NCBI RefSeq assembly: GCF_015070385.1
Contig: NZ_JADCSA010000013.1
Location: 30,729 to 94,728 of the forward strand
DNA: 64,000 nucleotides
Origin: Nocardioides malaquae
Lineage (GTDB): Bacteria; Actinomycetota; Actinomycetes; Propionibacteriales; Nocardioidaceae
Direction: 5' to 3'
A program made the translations under genes and the position numbers. A model generated the notes under the pieces. The model did not search any database, was not told the DNA's origin, and saw only the letters and a list, made by a program, of their open reading frames with translations. Of this stretch, positions 17,506-30,058 are shown piece after piece. Position 1 is the first letter of the stretch. Each line of letters starts with the position of its first letter.

Positions 17506-18771
17506 TCAGGCGCGGGTCAACGCGTCGCGCACCGGCACGAACTTCGCCTGCGACTCGGCCAGCTCCGCCTCCGGGGCGGAGTCGCCCACGATCCCGCAGC
17601 CCGCGAAGAGGCGGACCCGGTTGCCCTCCACCCGGCCCGAGCGCAGGGCGATGCCCCACTCGCCGTCGCCACGGGCGTCGATCCAGCCGACCGGCCCGGC
17701 GTAGCGTCCGCGGTCCATCTGCTCGATCTCGGTGATGAGCTCGGTGGCGACCGCCGTCGGCGTGCCGCCGACGGCGGCCGAGGGGTGCAGGGCCTCCGCC
17801 AGCCGCAGCGACGACACGGTCGCGGCGTCGTGCACGACCCCGTTCACGTCGGTGGCCAGGTGCATGACGTTGGGCAGGTGCAGCACGAAGGGCGCCTCCG
17901 GCACGTTCATCGACGAGCAGTGCGGCTCGAGCGCGTCGGCGACCGAGCGGACGGCGTACTCGTGCTCCTCGAGGTCCTTCGAGCTGCGCGCGAGGGTGGC
18001 CGCGAGCGCCAGGTCGCGCTCGTCGTCGCCGGTGCGACGGATCGTGCCGGCCAGCACCCGCGAGGTGACCAGGCCGCGCTCGCGGCGCAGCAGCATCTCG
18101 GGGGTGGCGCCGAAGAGCCCGTCGACGTGGAAGGTCCAGCAGGTCGGGTAGTGCGAGGCGAGGTGGGCCAGGGGTGCGCGGACGTCCACGTCGGTGTCCG
18201 CGGTGGCGACCAGGTCGCGGGCGAGCACGACCTTCTCCAATGCCCCGGACTGGATGCGGCGCACCGCGTCGGCCACCACGCCCATCCAGCTCTCGGAGTC
18301 GAGCGCACCGTCGCTGAAGGTGACGCCGGCAGGACGGACCACCGGGGTCATCGGCGTCGGGCCGGAGGGGGACGCGCCCTCGGCGTGCACGGTCGTACGC
18401 CACGCGACGGCGCCGCGGCGGCCCAGCACCACGCTGGGCACGGTGAGCACCGAGTCGCCCGGGGCGTCGGCGAACGCGAAGGAGCCGAAGGCGACCAAGC
18501 CCGTGCCCGGCTCGTCGACCGCGTCGTGCACGTCGGCCTGCGCGGTGACCTCCGACCACCACTTGTCGGCGTCGCGGAAGCGGGCGGAGCCCGACGTCCG
18601 CACCTGCGTCGCGATCCCCCAGCCGACGAGTCCCTCGCCCTGTCGCAGCCAGGTGACGGGCGAGTCCTCGGGCAGGTGGCCGAGCAGGTCGTCGAGGGTC
18701 GACGCATCCACGGCCTCGGTGCGCACCACCAGGCGCGCGGGCGCCGGGGTAGGCGTCGGAGCGGTCGTCAC
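17506..18771 (-). CDS. menF: Isochorismate synthase
   Basis: 421 residues, chorismate-binding enzyme. The C-terminal half shows the family blocks: EKVVLARDL (about residue 177-185), CWTFHVDGLFGATPEML, TSRVLAGTIRR, SKDLEEHEY with the magnesium-binding Glu residues, HPSAAVGGTP and RGRYAGPVGWID. It converts chorismate to isochorismate, the first committed step of menaquinone synthesis. The frame is open upstream to 19050, but that part overlaps the L,D-transpeptidase gene; GTG 18771 has a TACGCT hexamer eight bases upstream. The lysine of AEKVV-type motifs supports a menaquinone or siderophore isochorismate synthase; the cluster favours menaquinone. Confidence 0.93.
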   Translation of the reverse strand: MTTAPTPTPAPARLVVRTEAVDASTLDDLLGHLPEDSPVTWLRQGEGLVGWGIATQVRTSGSARFRDADKWWSEVTAQADVHDAVDEPGTGLVAFGSFAFADAPGDSVLTVPSVVLGRRGAVAWRTTVHAEGASPSGPTPMTPVVRPAGVTFSDGALDSESWMGVVADAVRRIQSGALEKVVLARDLVATADTDVDVRAPLAHLASHYPTCWTFHVDGLFGATPEMLLRRERGLVTSRVLAGTIRRTGDDERDLALAATLARSSKDLEEHEYAVRSVADALEPHCSSMNVPEAPFVLHLPNVMHLATDVNGVVHDAATVSSLRLAEALHPSAAVGGTPTAVATELITEIEQMDRGRYAGPVGWIDARGDGEWGIALRSGRVEGNRVRLFAGCGIVGDSAPEAELAESQAKFVPVRDALTRA

Positions 18772-18779
18772 AAGCCACC

Positions 18780-18785
18780 AGCGTA
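18780..18785 (-). promoter_or_regulatory. -10 hexamer TACGCT of menF, leaderless type
   Basis: On the minus strand it ends eight bases before the GTG at 18771. Confidence 0.45.
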
Positions 18786-18814
18786 CGCCCGTGCCCGCGG
18801 CCGACCGCACCGGC

Positions 18815-19480
18815 TCACGACCGCCAGACCACCACGCGGTCGCCCACGACGACCTGGTCGAAGAGCCGAGCCGCTCCCGCCGCGTCGCGGAGGTTGACGC
18901 ATCCGTGGGAGGCGCCGGCGTAGCCGACGGCCGCGAAGTCGGGGGAGTAGTGCACCGCCTGGCCGCCGGAGAAGAACATGGCGAAGGGCATAGAGGTGCC
19001 GTAGAGGCTCGAGACGTGGTCGCGCGACTTCGCGAAGACACGGAACTCACCCTCCCGGGTCGGGGTGGAGCTGCCGCCGAACCGGGCCTCCATCGTCGTC
19101 GTCACGTCCCCGTCGACCACCCACCGCAAGGTCTGCGTGGTCTTGTCGACGCAGATCACCCGACCGGTGCGGCACCGGGCGTCCAGCCCGGCGGAGGAGG
19201 GATGGCTCGGTCGCTGGGTGGGCTGTTGGGTGGGGGTGGCCGCTGGCCGCTGCGTCGGACGGGGCTGGGTCGGACGGAGCCGGGGCTCGGCCGCCGGTGT
19301 GGACGGAGCGCTGGGAGAGGGACGGGCCGCGGGCACCGCTGCGGGGGTCGGCGCGCGGTGGTCCGGGCTGCTCCACAGCAGGTCGGTGTGGAGACGGCCC
19401 CCGCCGGCGACCAGGAGGAGGGCGACGGCGACGGTCAGGGTGACCGAGGTGAGGGCGCGGAGTGCGCGGCGGGTGTCCAT
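18815..19480 (-). CDS. L,D-transpeptidase (YkuD domain)
   Basis: 221 residues. N-terminal membrane helix or signal ([18 protein letters not shown], about 10-27), a Pro/Thr/Ser-rich linker with repeated PTQ units (about 45-95), then a YkuD domain with H-x17-SHGCVNLRD; Cys194 is the catalytic nucleophile. Such enzymes make 3-3 crosslinks or anchor proteins in peptidoglycan. ATG 19480 is preferred because the basic MDTRR leader precedes the helix; a GTG at 19516 is in frame. It is divergent from menG. Confidence 0.88.
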   Translation of the reverse strand: MDTRRALRALTSVTLTVAVALLLVAGGGRLHTDLLWSSPDHRAPTPAAVPAARPSPSAPSTPAAEPRLRPTQPRPTQRPAATPTQQPTQRPSHPSSAGLDARCRTGRVICVDKTTQTLRWVVDGDVTTTMEARFGGSSTPTREGEFRVFAKSRDHVSSLYGTSMPFAMFFSGGQAVHYSPDFAAVGYAGASHGCVNLRDAAGAARLFDQVVVGDRVVVWRS

Positions 19481-19526
19481 GTCCTGAGGACGCGGAACCG
19501 GTGCCCGGGGTTGCACGCGATCTGCG

Positions 19527-19532
19527 TAGGCT
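19527..19532 (+). promoter_or_regulatory. -10 hexamer TAGGCT of menG, leaderless type
   Basis: It ends seven bases before the GTG at 19540. Confidence 0.55.
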
Positions 19533-19539
19533 CGCCTGC

Positions 19540-20229
19540 GTGGCCCGCGCTGAACTCGACAAGAAGCCCTCCGACGTCCGTCGCATGTTCGACGCCGTGG
19601 CGAAGCGGTACGACGTCACCAACACGGTGCTCTCGGGCGGTCAGGACGCGACGTGGCGGCGCGAGACCTTCGCCGCGATCGACCCGCGCCCCGGTGACCG
19701 CGTGCTCGACCTCGCGGCCGGCACGGGGGTCTCGTCGGTGCAGTTCCACGAGGCCGGTGTGCGTGTCGTGCCGTGCGACTTCTCGGTCGGGATGCTGCGC
19801 GTGGGCAAGGCCAAGCACCCCCACCTGCCCTTCGTGGCCGGTGACGGGACCCGCCTGCCCTTCGCCGACGACACCTTCGACGCCGTGACGATCTCCTACG
19901 GCCTGCGCAACATCGTCGACCCCCTGGCCGGTCTGCGGGAGATGCGTCGGGTGACACGCCCGGGCGGACGTCTCGTGGTCGCCGAGTTCAGCCACCCCAC
20001 CTGGGCGCCGTGGCGCACGCTCTACCTCGAGTACCTGATGAAGGCGCTGCCCGCGATCGCGAGGGCCGTCTCGTCGAGCCCGGACGCCTACGTCTACCTC
20101 GCGGAGTCGATCCGGGCGTGGCCCGACCAGGAGGGCCTCGCCGCGCTGCTGGCGGAGGCCGGCTGGTCGGACCCGGAGTTCCGCAACCTCACCGGCGGGA
20201 TCGTGGCGCTGCACCGCGCCACTACGTGA
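19540..20229 (+). CDS. menG: Demethylmenaquinone methyltransferase
   Basis: 229 residues, UbiE/MenG family. The family signature [13 protein letters not shown], the SAM-binding loop [13 protein letters not shown] (about residues 61-73) and the [18 protein letters not shown] and [14 protein letters not shown] motifs are present. It methylates demethylmenaquinone from MenA, the last step to menaquinone. The frame is open upstream, but GTG 19540 fits homologs and the -10 spacing. Confidence 0.95.
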   Translation: MARAELDKKPSDVRRMFDAVAKRYDVTNTVLSGGQDATWRRETFAAIDPRPGDRVLDLAAGTGVSSVQFHEAGVRVVPCDFSVGMLRVGKAKHPHLPFVAGDGTRLPFADDTFDAVTISYGLRNIVDPLAGLREMRRVTRPGGRLVVAEFSHPTWAPWRTLYLEYLMKALPAIARAVSSSPDAYVYLAESIRAWPDQEGLAALLAEAGWSDPEFRNLTGGIVALHRATT

Positions 20230-20280
20230 CCGACTTCACGCGGCATCGACCGGGGAGTCGTCGGCAGCGTGGCGCGCCTC

Positions 20281-20313
20281 GGCGCCCACGCAGCTCAGCG
20301 CTGCTCGTGCGCC
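20281..20313 (+). terminator. Imperfect hairpin after menG
   Basis: Arms at 20281-20294 and 20300-20313 pair with two-base bulges (GGCG, CACG and CAGC blocks against GCTG, CGTG and CGCC) around a five-base loop. Candidate terminator in the 273-base menG-nuoA gap. Confidence 0.35.
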
Positions 20314-20337
20314 GGCCGCAATTAGGTGACGACGACG

Positions 20338-20352
20338 TGCGCTAAATGCGCA
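20338..20352. repeat. Inverted repeat TGCGC-5-GCGCA upstream of nuoA
   Basis: Perfect 5-base arms with a TAAAT centre, one of several dyads packed into the nuo control region. Confidence 0.35.
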
Positions 20353-20376
20353 GGTCAGCGCCCGAGTCACGAGTTG

Positions 20377-20392
20377 GTCACCCCGGGGTGAC
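20377..20392. promoter_or_regulatory. 16-base perfect palindrome over the nuo -35 region
   Basis: GTCACCCCGGGGTGAC reads the same on both strands with no spacer. Its right end covers the position where a -35 element would stand for the TAGACT at 20411, so a bound dimer would affect promoter use. The cognate regulator is not identifiable from the window. Confidence 0.5.
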
Positions 20393-20410
20393 GCCGTCGG
20401 CACGGGGTCC

Positions 20411-20416
20411 TAGACT
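20411..20416 (+). promoter_or_regulatory. Candidate -10 hexamer TAGACT of the nuo operon
   Basis: A good TANNNT hexamer 86 bases before the nuoA start, with GGTGAC 18 bases upstream as a possible -35. The predicted transcript would begin near 20423, just before the Rex-like site. Confidence 0.45.
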
Positions 20417-20431
20417 GACGGTCACAGCCAT

Positions 20432-20449
20432 TCGTGAATGAATTCACAA
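20432..20449. promoter_or_regulatory. Putative Rex operator (ROP) upstream of nuoA
   Basis: The 18 bases fit the actinobacterial Rex consensus TTGTGAA-N4-TTCACAA at 13 of 14 fixed positions; only the second base differs (C for T). It lies just downstream of the candidate start of transcription and 53 bases before nuoA. Rex is known in Streptomyces to repress nuo, cyd and rex-hem genes when NADH is low relative to NAD+ need, releasing DNA on NADH binding. The rex gene itself is not in the window. Confidence 0.65.
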
Positions 20450-20502
20450 GGTCACAAGTGTGATGACGTTCACGTGGGAACCGCCCAGGAAGGGAGTGGC
20501 AC

Positions 20503-20862
20503 GTGGAGCTCTACACACCAGTGCTGGCGCTGGTCGTCCTCGCTGCCGGATTCGCGATCGCCTCGATCGGTATGGCCGCGATCATCGGCCCGAAGCGCGC
20601 CAACAAGGTGAAGCTCGACGCCTACGAGTGCGGCATCCAGCCCACTCCGCAGCCCCTGGGTGGTGGGCGCATCCCGGTGAAGTACTACACCGTGGCGATG
20701 ACGTTCATCATCTTCGACGTCGAGATCATGTTCCTCGTCCCGTGGGCCATCTACTTCGACGAGCTCGCCTGGTTCGGCGTGATCGCCGTGCTGCTCTTCC
20801 TCTTCAACATCACCCTCGCCTACGCCTACGAGTGGCGCCGTGGCGGGCTGGACTGGGACTGA
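20503..20862 (+). CDS. nuoA: NADH-quinone oxidoreductase subunit A
   Basis: 119 residues, three transmembrane helices. The quinone-site loop YECGIQPTPQPLG carries the conserved Cys, and the second helix has the FIIFDVEIMFLVPWA motif. First gene of a complete nuoA-N operon; membrane arm of complex I. The GTG is preceded by AGGAAGGGA at about ten bases, so unlike many genes here it has a leader of about 80 bases. Confidence 0.96.
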   Translation: MELYTPVLALVVLAAGFAIASIGMAAIIGPKRANKVKLDAYECGIQPTPQPLGGGRIPVKYYTVAMTFIIFDVEIMFLVPWAIYFDELAWFGVIAVLLFLFNITLAYAYEWRRGGLDWD

Positions 20863-20880
20863 GCCGTGGCTGACTCGAGC

Positions 20881-20925
20881 GTGCTGACCACCAACCACCG
20901 CTGTCGCCGGGCCGCGCGACAGCAC
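20881..20925 (+). repeat. Hairpin in the nuoA-nuoB gap
   Basis: GCTGTCGC (20900-20907) pairs with GCGACAGC (20916-20923) around an 8-base loop; GTGCTG at 20881 can pair with CAGCAC at 20920 as an alternative. The 83-base gap is the longest inside an operon where most genes overlap, so it may set nuoA to nuoB expression or RNA processing. Confidence 0.45.
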
Positions 20926-20945
20926 GCAGCGAAGCGAGGAGTGTC

Positions 20946-21500
20946 GTGGGCGTAGAGGACAAGCTTCCGAGTGGAGTGCTGCTGACCACGGTCGAAGGCC
21001 TGGCGGGCTACTTCCGCAAGGCCTCCTTCTGGCCTGCGACCTTCGGGCTGGCGTGCTGCGCCATCGAGATGATGACCTCCGGCGGCCCGAAGTACGACCT
21101 GGGTCGCTTCGGCATGGAGGTCTTCCGGGCGAGCCCGCGCCAGGCCGACCTGATGATCGTGGCGGGCCGGGTGAGCCAGAAGATGGCGCCGGTGCTCCGC
21201 CAGATCTACGACCAGATGCCCGAACCCAAGTGGGTGCTCGCCATGGGCGTGTGCGCCTCCTCGGGCGGCATGTTCAACAACTACGCGATCGTCCAGGGCG
21301 TCGACCACGTCGTGCCGGTCGACATGTACCTGCCGGGTTGCCCGCCGCGCCCCGAGATGCTCATCGACGCGATCCTCAAGCTCCAGAAGCAGGTCCAGTC
21401 GACCAAGATGGGGCCGAACCGCCTGGCCGAGATCGAGGAGCGCGAGACCGTGGCCCTCAACGCCCTGCCCACCTCCGCCCAGCGAGGAATGCTGCGATGA
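20946..21500 (+). CDS. nuoB: NADH-quinone oxidoreductase subunit B
   Basis: 184 residues. Carries the N2 [4Fe-4S] ligands: tandem cysteines in LACCAIEMM, then GVCASSGG and PGCPPRPE. N2 hands electrons to menaquinone at the junction of the peripheral and membrane arms. GTG start after GAGGAG-like bases; ends in an ATGA overlap with nuoC. Confidence 0.97.
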   Translation: MGVEDKLPSGVLLTTVEGLAGYFRKASFWPATFGLACCAIEMMTSGGPKYDLGRFGMEVFRASPRQADLMIVAGRVSQKMAPVLRQIYDQMPEPKWVLAMGVCASSGGMFNNYAIVQGVDHVVPVDMYLPGCPPRPEMLIDAILKLQKQVQSTKMGPNRLAEIEERETVALNALPTSAQRGMLR

Positions 21501-22341
21501 CGGACACCCCGAAGCAGAGCACCCCCAGCGAGCCCGGCAAGGGCCGTCCCGACAGCGAGGACGCCACCCCCGACTCCGCCCGCCAGCAGACGAGCCCGGC
21601 CCGCGAGGACGCCGTCGTCTCGACCCCGGAGGTCCACCCGGACGGCGACACGGTCTCCAGCGAGGTCGTCGGTGACGGTACGCAGGTCGACGCCGCCGTT
21701 GGCGTCCGTCGCGGCATGTTCGGTGTGACCGGCACCGGAGACGTCTCCGGCTTCGGCGGCCTGGTCGCGCCCACCGTCTTCCCGGGTGCCTCGTCGCAGC
21801 CCTACGGCGGCTGGTTCGACGAGACCGCCGACGCGCTCACCGAGCGGCTCACGAGCGACGGGGTCGCCGATGCGGTCAGCCACGTCGTCGTCGACCGCGG
21901 TGAGATCACCTTCCACGTGCGTCGTGAGCACCTGCTCGCGGTCGTCCAGGTGCTGCGTGACGACGAGAAGCTGCGCTTCGAGTTCCTGGCGTCGATCTCC
22001 GGCGTCCACTACCCCGACGACACCGGTCGCGAGCTGCACGTCGTCCTGCACCTGCTGTCGATGAGCTACAACCGGCGCATCCGCGTCGAGGTCACGGCGC
22101 CCGACTCCGACCCCCACGTGCCGAGCGTGGTGGCGGTCTACCCGACCGCCGACTGGCAGGAGCGCGAGGTCTGGGACATGTTCGGAGTCATCTTCGACGG
22201 CCACCCCGCGCTCACGCGCATCCTCATGCCCGACGACTGGCCGGGCCACCCGCAGCGCAAGGACTACCCCTTGGGCGGCATCCCCGTGGAGTACAAGGGC
22301 GCCACCACACCGCCCCCCGACCAGCGGAGGTCGTACAACTG

Positions 22342-22342
<1 letters not shown>
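21497..22342 (+). CDS. nuoC: NADH-quinone oxidoreductase subunit C
   Basis: 281 residues. The conserved 30-kDa domain begins near residue 110 and ends with [17 protein letters not shown] and HPLRKDY-type sequence ([11 protein letters not shown]). The first 70 residues are acidic, Ser/Pro/Asp-rich and probably disordered, an extension absent from the Escherichia coli domain. Overlaps nuoB by four bases; the stop overlaps nuoD by one base. Confidence 0.95.
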
Positions 22343-23678
<1,336 letters not shown>

Positions 23679-23682
<4 letters not shown>

Positions 23683-24373
23683 CCGACCAGCCGCTCGACG
23701 ACAAGACCTGGGACGAGCTGCGCGAGATCGCGGCCCGCTACCCGCACAAGCGCTCCGGCCTCCTGCCGATGCTGCACCTGGTGCAGTCGGCCCAGGGGCG
23801 GATCACCCCCGAGGGCATCGAGGCGTGCGCCGAGGTCCTCGACCTCGCCCCCGCCGAGGTCAGCGGGGTGGCGACCTTCTACACGATGTACAAGCGTCGC
23901 CCGGTCGGCGACTACCACGTCGGGGTCTGCGTCAACACTCTCTGCGCCGTGATGGGCGGCGACGCCATCTGGGACCGACTCAGCGGCCACCTGGGCTGCG
24001 GCAACGACGAGACGGCGGAGAAGCGTCCCGAGGACGCCGCCACCGTCTCGATCGAGCGGATCGAGTGCAACGCCGCCTGCGACTTCGCCCCCGTGGCGAT
24101 GGTCAACTGGGAGTTCATGGACAACCAGACGCCGGAGTCGGTCGTCGAGTTCGTCGAGGAGCTCCGCGCCGGCAACGAGGTGCGCTCGACCCGGGGGCCC
24201 GTCGTGGGCACCTGGCGGGAGAACGAGCGTGTCATCGCGGGGTTCAACGACGGTCGCGCCGACGAGGGCCCCTCCGGGGGACCGGCCTCGCTGCGCGGCA
24301 CCGAGATCGCGCGCGAGCGCGGATGGAGCGCGCCCGACGCCGGTGCGGCTGCCATCGGAGAGGGTGAGTCGAA

Positions 24374-24377
<4 letters not shown>
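23679..24377 (+). CDS. nuoE: NADH-quinone oxidoreductase subunit E
   Basis: 232 residues. The N1a [2Fe-2S] ligands appear as CVNTLC (C-x4-C) and CNAAC (C-x3-C), about residues 86-131, in a thioredoxin-like fold. The C-terminal 65 residues after the cluster domain are Gly/Arg/Glu-rich and not part of the core family. GTG start overlapping nuoD; GTGA overlap with nuoF. Confidence 0.96.
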
Positions 24378-25680
<1,303 letters not shown>

Positions 25681-25684
<4 letters not shown>

Positions 25685-28104
25685 GTGACAACCAGCCCCA
25701 GGAGACCGTCACCTTCACCATCGACGGCATCACCACGACGGTGCCCAAGGGCTCCCTGGTGATCCGGGCGGCGGAGGAGGTCGGGATCCAGATCCCCCGC
25801 TTCTGCGACCACCCGCTGCTCAAGCCCGTGGGTGCCTGCCGCCAGTGCCTCGTCGAGGTGGCCCTGCCCGGCCCCGACGGCGAGCTGCGCCAGATGCAGG
25901 GTCCGCCCGGCCGGATGAAGCCGCAGCCGTCGTGCACCCTGGTCGCCTCCGAGGGCATGGAGGTGAAGACCCAGCTGACCTCCGCCGGCGCCGACAAGGC
26001 CCAGCAGGGGATCATGGAGTTCCTGCTGATCAACCACCCGCTCGACTGCCCGGTCTGCGACAAGGGCGGCGAGTGCCCGCTGCAGAACCAGGCGATGAGC
26101 AACGGCCGGGGTGAGTCTCGCTTCTCCGAGCAGGGCATGGTCAAGCGCACCTTCCCCAAGCCGATCAACCTCTCGCCGCAGATCTTGCTCGACCGCGAGC
26201 GGTGCATCGTCTGCCAGCGCTGCACCCGCTTCACCGACGAGATCGCCGGTGACCCCTTCATCGCGCTCGTCGAGCGTGGCGCCCAGCAGCAGATCGGCAT
26301 CGCACCCGACGCGCCGTTCCTCTCCTACTTCGCCGGCAACACGATCCAGATCTGCCCGGTCGGGGCCCTGACCAGCGAGGACTACCGCTTCCGCGCCCGT
26401 CCCTTCGACCTGGTCTCCACCCCCTCGGTCGCCGAGCACGACGCCTGTGGTGCCGCGATCCGCGTCGACCACCGCCGCGGCAAGGTCACCCGACGCCTCG
26501 CCGGTGACGACCCCGAGGTCAACGAGGAGTGGATCACCGACAAGGACCGCTTCGCCTTCCACTACACCCGCACCCCGGACCGGCTGACCCACCCGCTGGT
26601 GCGCGACCGCGTGGAAGACGGCGGCGACGGGCAGCTGCGTCCGGCGTCGTGGCCCGAGGCCTTCGCGGTGGCTGCGCGCGGACTCGCCGCCGCCGGCGCC
26701 TCCGCGGTGCTCACCGGTGGTCGCCTGACTGCGGAGGATGCCTACGCCTACTCCAAGTTCGCCCGGGTCGCCCTGGGCACCAACGACATCGACTTCCGGG
26801 CCCGCCCGCTGAGCGGTGAGGAGACCGACTTCCTCACCGCGCACGTCGCCACCTCCGCGACCGACGCCCCGTCGGTGACGTACGCCGACCTCGAGGCCGC
26901 GGGCACCGTCGTCCTCGTCGGGCTGGAGCCCGAGGACGAGGCCGGCACCCTCTTCCTGCGCCTGCGCAAGGCTGTCACCCACCACGGCACCCGGGTGGTC
27001 GCGGTGGCCCCGCTCGCCTCGCGCGGGTCGCGCAAGCTGTCCGCAGAGGTCGTGCTCACCGCGCCCGGCGACGAGGCCGCTGCCCTGGCGGGGCTGTCGC
27101 TGACCGCGGGCGACGTGGTCCTGGCCGGTGAGCGTCTCGCGACCTCGCCCGGGGCGTACGCCGCCGTCGCCGACCTGGTGGCCCGCAGCGGAGCCCGCTC
27201 CGGCTGGGTGCCGCGCCGTGCCGGTGACCGTGGTGCGGTGGACGCCGGCTGCCTGCCGACCCTCCTGCCCGGTGCCCGTCCGGTGGCCGACGCCGCCGCC
27301 CGTGTCGACGTGGCCAGCGCCTGGGGCGTCGACTCGGTGCCCTCGGGCGCCGGCCGCGACGCCGACGCGATCGTCGCCGCCACGGCTGCCGGCCAGGTCC
27401 GCGGGCTGGTCGTGGGTGGCGTCGACCCCGACGACACCGCAGACCCGGCCGCCTTCCGGGCCGCGCTCGAGGCGGCCGCGTTCGTCGTCTCCCTCGAGCA
27501 GCGCGAGACCGACGTGACCCGACTGGCCGACGTGGTCCTCCCGGTGGCCCCGGTGGTCAACAAGGCCGGCACCTTCGTCACCTGGGACGGCCGCGCCCGC
27601 GCCTTCGACACGGTGCTCGCCGACCCGATGACCCTGCCCGACCTGCGTGTCCTCGCCGGCATCGCCGAGGAGATGGGTCGCCCGCTCGGCTGGCGGACGG
27701 TGCAGGAGCTCCGCACCGAGATCGTGCAGCTGGGTGCGTGGGACGGTGCCCGTCCCACCGAGGTCTCCGTCGGAGACGCTGCGGTCGCCCATGGTGAAGG
27801 TCTGCGGCTCGCCACGTGGCGCCAGCTGGTCGACCTCGGCACCCTGCAGCAGGGTGAGATCCACTACCAGGCCACCGCTCGACCGGCCGTCGCGCGCCTC
27901 GGCGCCGACGACGCCGCGGGGCTCGGCCTGGCCGACGGCGACCTGGTCACCGTGACCGGTGACCGCGGCTCGATGACCTTGCCGCTGGAGGTCGCCGACG
28001 TGGCCCCGGGCGTGGTGTGGGTGCCGATGCGGTCCACGGGCCTCGGCGTGCTCGCCGAGCTCGCCTCCCCGGGGAGCACGGTCGTCGTGAAGGGAGTCCA
28101 GTGA
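25681..28104 (+). CDS. nuoG: NADH-quinone oxidoreductase subunit G
   Basis: 807 residues. The N-terminal [2Fe-2S] ferredoxin domain (N1b) has Cys in [18 protein letters not shown] and the following SC; the His-Cys N4/N5 clusters use [15 protein letters not shown] and [11 protein letters not shown] molybdopterin-oxidoreductase-like domain without a cofactor fills the C-terminal half, with lower conservation and Ala-rich stretches. It wires electrons from NuoF to NuoI. ATGA start overlap with nuoF. Confidence 0.96.
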
Positions 28105-29450
28105 TGTACACCGCCGCGGACGGCGCGCTCAGCGCCTTCGGTCAGGACCCGCTGTGGATCGTCATCGTCAAGGCGGTGCTGATCTTCCTGGTGCTCGTCC
28201 TGCTGACGCTCTTCAACATCTGGTTCGAGCGTCGTGTGGTCGGCCGCATGCAGCACCGGATCGGGCCGAACGTCAACGGTCCCTTCGGCCTCCTGCAGTC
28301 GCTCTCCGACGGCGCGAAGCTGATGTTCAAGGAAGACATCATCCCGAAGGCGGCCGACACGGTCGTCTTCCTGCTGGCGCCGCTCATCATCGTGGTGCCC
28401 GCCTTCGTGACCTTCGCCGTCATCCCGTTCGGTCCGGAGGTCAACCTCTTCGGCACCCAGACCCCGTTGCAGCTCACCGACATGCCGGTGGCCGTGCTCT
28501 TCGTGATGGCGATCGCCTCGATCGGTATCTACGGCATCGTGCTGGCCGGGTGGTCGTCGGGCTCGACCTACTCGCTGCTCGGCGGCCTGCGCTCGAGCGC
28601 CCAGATGATCTCCTACGAGATCTCGATGGGACTCGCGCTCGTGGCGGTCTTCATGTACGCCGGCTCGATGTCGACGGCCGAGATCGTCGAGGCGCAGGAC
28701 GACCTCTGGTTCGGCCTGATCCTCGCCCCGTCGTTCGTGATCTACGTGATCTCCATGGTCGGCGAGACCAACCGCGCGCCCTTCGACCTCCCCGAGGCCG
28801 AGGGTGAGCTGGTGGGTGGCTTCCACACCGAGTACTCGGGCATGAAGTTCGCGATGTTCTTCCTCGCCGAGTACATCAACATGGCGATGGTCTCCGCGCT
28901 CGCCACCACCCTCTTCCTGGGTGGCTGGAAGGCGCCGTGGGGCGTCGAGCACCTGTGGGAGGGCGCCAACGAGGGCTACTGGCCCGTGCTCTGGTTCTTC
29001 GGCAAGCTGCTCCTCTTCATCTTCATGTTCATCTGGCTGCGCGGCACCCTGCCCCGCCTGCGCTACGACCAGTTCATGGCCTTCGGCTGGAAGGTGCTCA
29101 TCCCCGGTGCGCTGGGGTGGGTCGTCCTCGTCGCGCTCGTGCGGGTGATGTCCCTGGAGAACACCTTCGACCGCGGCACCCTGGTGCTCGTGGCCGCCGG
29201 GGCCGTCATCGTGGCCGCCATCGTGCTGTTCTGGCCGAGCCGGTCCGGCGGCGCCGAGGAGCCCACCGCCCGACCCGTCGTGGTCACCGGTGACCCGGCA
29301 TTCCCCGTCCCGCTGATGACCGCCGGTGCGGTGCGGGGCGCGGCTGCGCCCCTCACCTTCGGCGCCCCCGGCGGGACACCGACCACCGTGCGGGGCGAGA
29401 GCGGCCCGGGCGACGACGTACGGACCTCGACCAGCCAGGAGGAGAACTGA
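28104..29450 (+). CDS. nuoH: NADH-quinone oxidoreductase subunit H
   Basis: 448 residues, eight core membrane helices. The quinone-chamber loop [16 protein letters not shown] (about residues 35-50) and the [17 protein letters not shown] motif (about 220-234) with its acidic residues are intact. From residue 375 on there is a Pro/Gly/Thr-rich tail of about 70 residues with no membrane segment, long for the family. A GTG three bases upstream is also in frame. One-base overlaps at both ends. Confidence 0.96.
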   Translation: MYTAADGALSAFGQDPLWIVIVKAVLIFLVLVLLTLFNIWFERRVVGRMQHRIGPNVNGPFGLLQSLSDGAKLMFKEDIIPKAADTVVFLLAPLIIVVPAFVTFAVIPFGPEVNLFGTQTPLQLTDMPVAVLFVMAIASIGIYGIVLAGWSSGSTYSLLGGLRSSAQMISYEISMGLALVAVFMYAGSMSTAEIVEAQDDLWFGLILAPSFVIYVISMVGETNRAPFDLPEAEGELVGGFHTEYSGMKFAMFFLAEYINMAMVSALATTLFLGGWKAPWGVEHLWEGANEGYWPVLWFFGKLLLFIFMFIWLRGTLPRLRYDQFMAFGWKVLIPGALGWVVLVALVRVMSLENTFDRGTLVLVAAGAVIVAAIVLFWPSRSGGAEEPTARPVVVTGDPAFPVPLMTAGAVRGAAAPLTFGAPGGTPTTVRGESGPGDDVRTSTSQEEN

Positions 29451-30058
29451 TGGTTGACACCACCCGGTCGTCCGACGAGGGACCCGCCTCCCTCAAGGAC
29501 CAGCTGTGGAACCCGATCGCCGGATTCGGCGTGACGTTCCGGACGATGTTCAAGAAGGTCGTCACCGAGAAGTACCCCTTCGACAAGCAGCCCACCGCGC
29601 CGCGGTTCCACGGGCGTCACCAGCTGAACCGCTGGCCCGACGGCCTGGAGAAGTGCGTGGGCTGCGAGCTGTGCGCGTGGGCCTGCCCGGCCGACGCCAT
29701 CTACGTCGAGGGTGCCTCCAACAGCGAGGACGAGCGCTTCAGCCCCGGCGAGCGCTACGGCCGCGTCTACCAGATCAACTACCTGCGGTGCATCCTCTGC
29801 GGCCTCTGCATCGAGGCGTGCCCCACCCGGGCGCTGACGATGACCAACGAGTACGAGCTGGCCGACTCGACCCGGGAGTCGCTCATCTACGAGAAGTCCG
29901 ACCTCCTGGCTCCGCTCCTGCCCGGCATGGAGCAGCCGCCCCACCCGATGCGCCTGGGCGACGACGAGGGCGACTACTACCGCGGCGACTTCGCCGCCCG
30001 GGACGCCCGGAGCGGCGACGCGAAGACCCCGGACCCGCAGAAGGAGGCCGAGCAGTGA
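29450..30058 (+). CDS. nuoI: NADH-quinone oxidoreductase subunit I
   Basis: 202 residues. Two ferredoxin-type [4Fe-4S] motifs, [12 protein letters not shown] (about residues 66-77) and [12 protein letters not shown] (about 111-122), form N6a and N6b, which carry electrons to N2. The last 35 residues are acidic and polar. In the operon with four-base overlap to nuoJ. Confidence 0.97.
   Translation: MVDTTRSSDEGPASLKDQLWNPIAGFGVTFRTMFKKVVTEKYPFDKQPTAPRFHGRHQLNRWPDGLEKCVGCELCAWACPADAIYVEGASNSEDERFSPGERYGRVYQINYLRCILCGLCIEACPTRALTMTNEYELADSTRESLIYEKSDLLAPLLPGMEQPPHPMRLGDDEGDYYRGDFAARDARSGDAKTPDPQKEAEQ

Noticed and set aside
19481-19516. N-terminal extension of the L,D-transpeptidase
   Set aside because: The Met before the basic leader and membrane helix is a better start; the extension adds polar residues before a signal.
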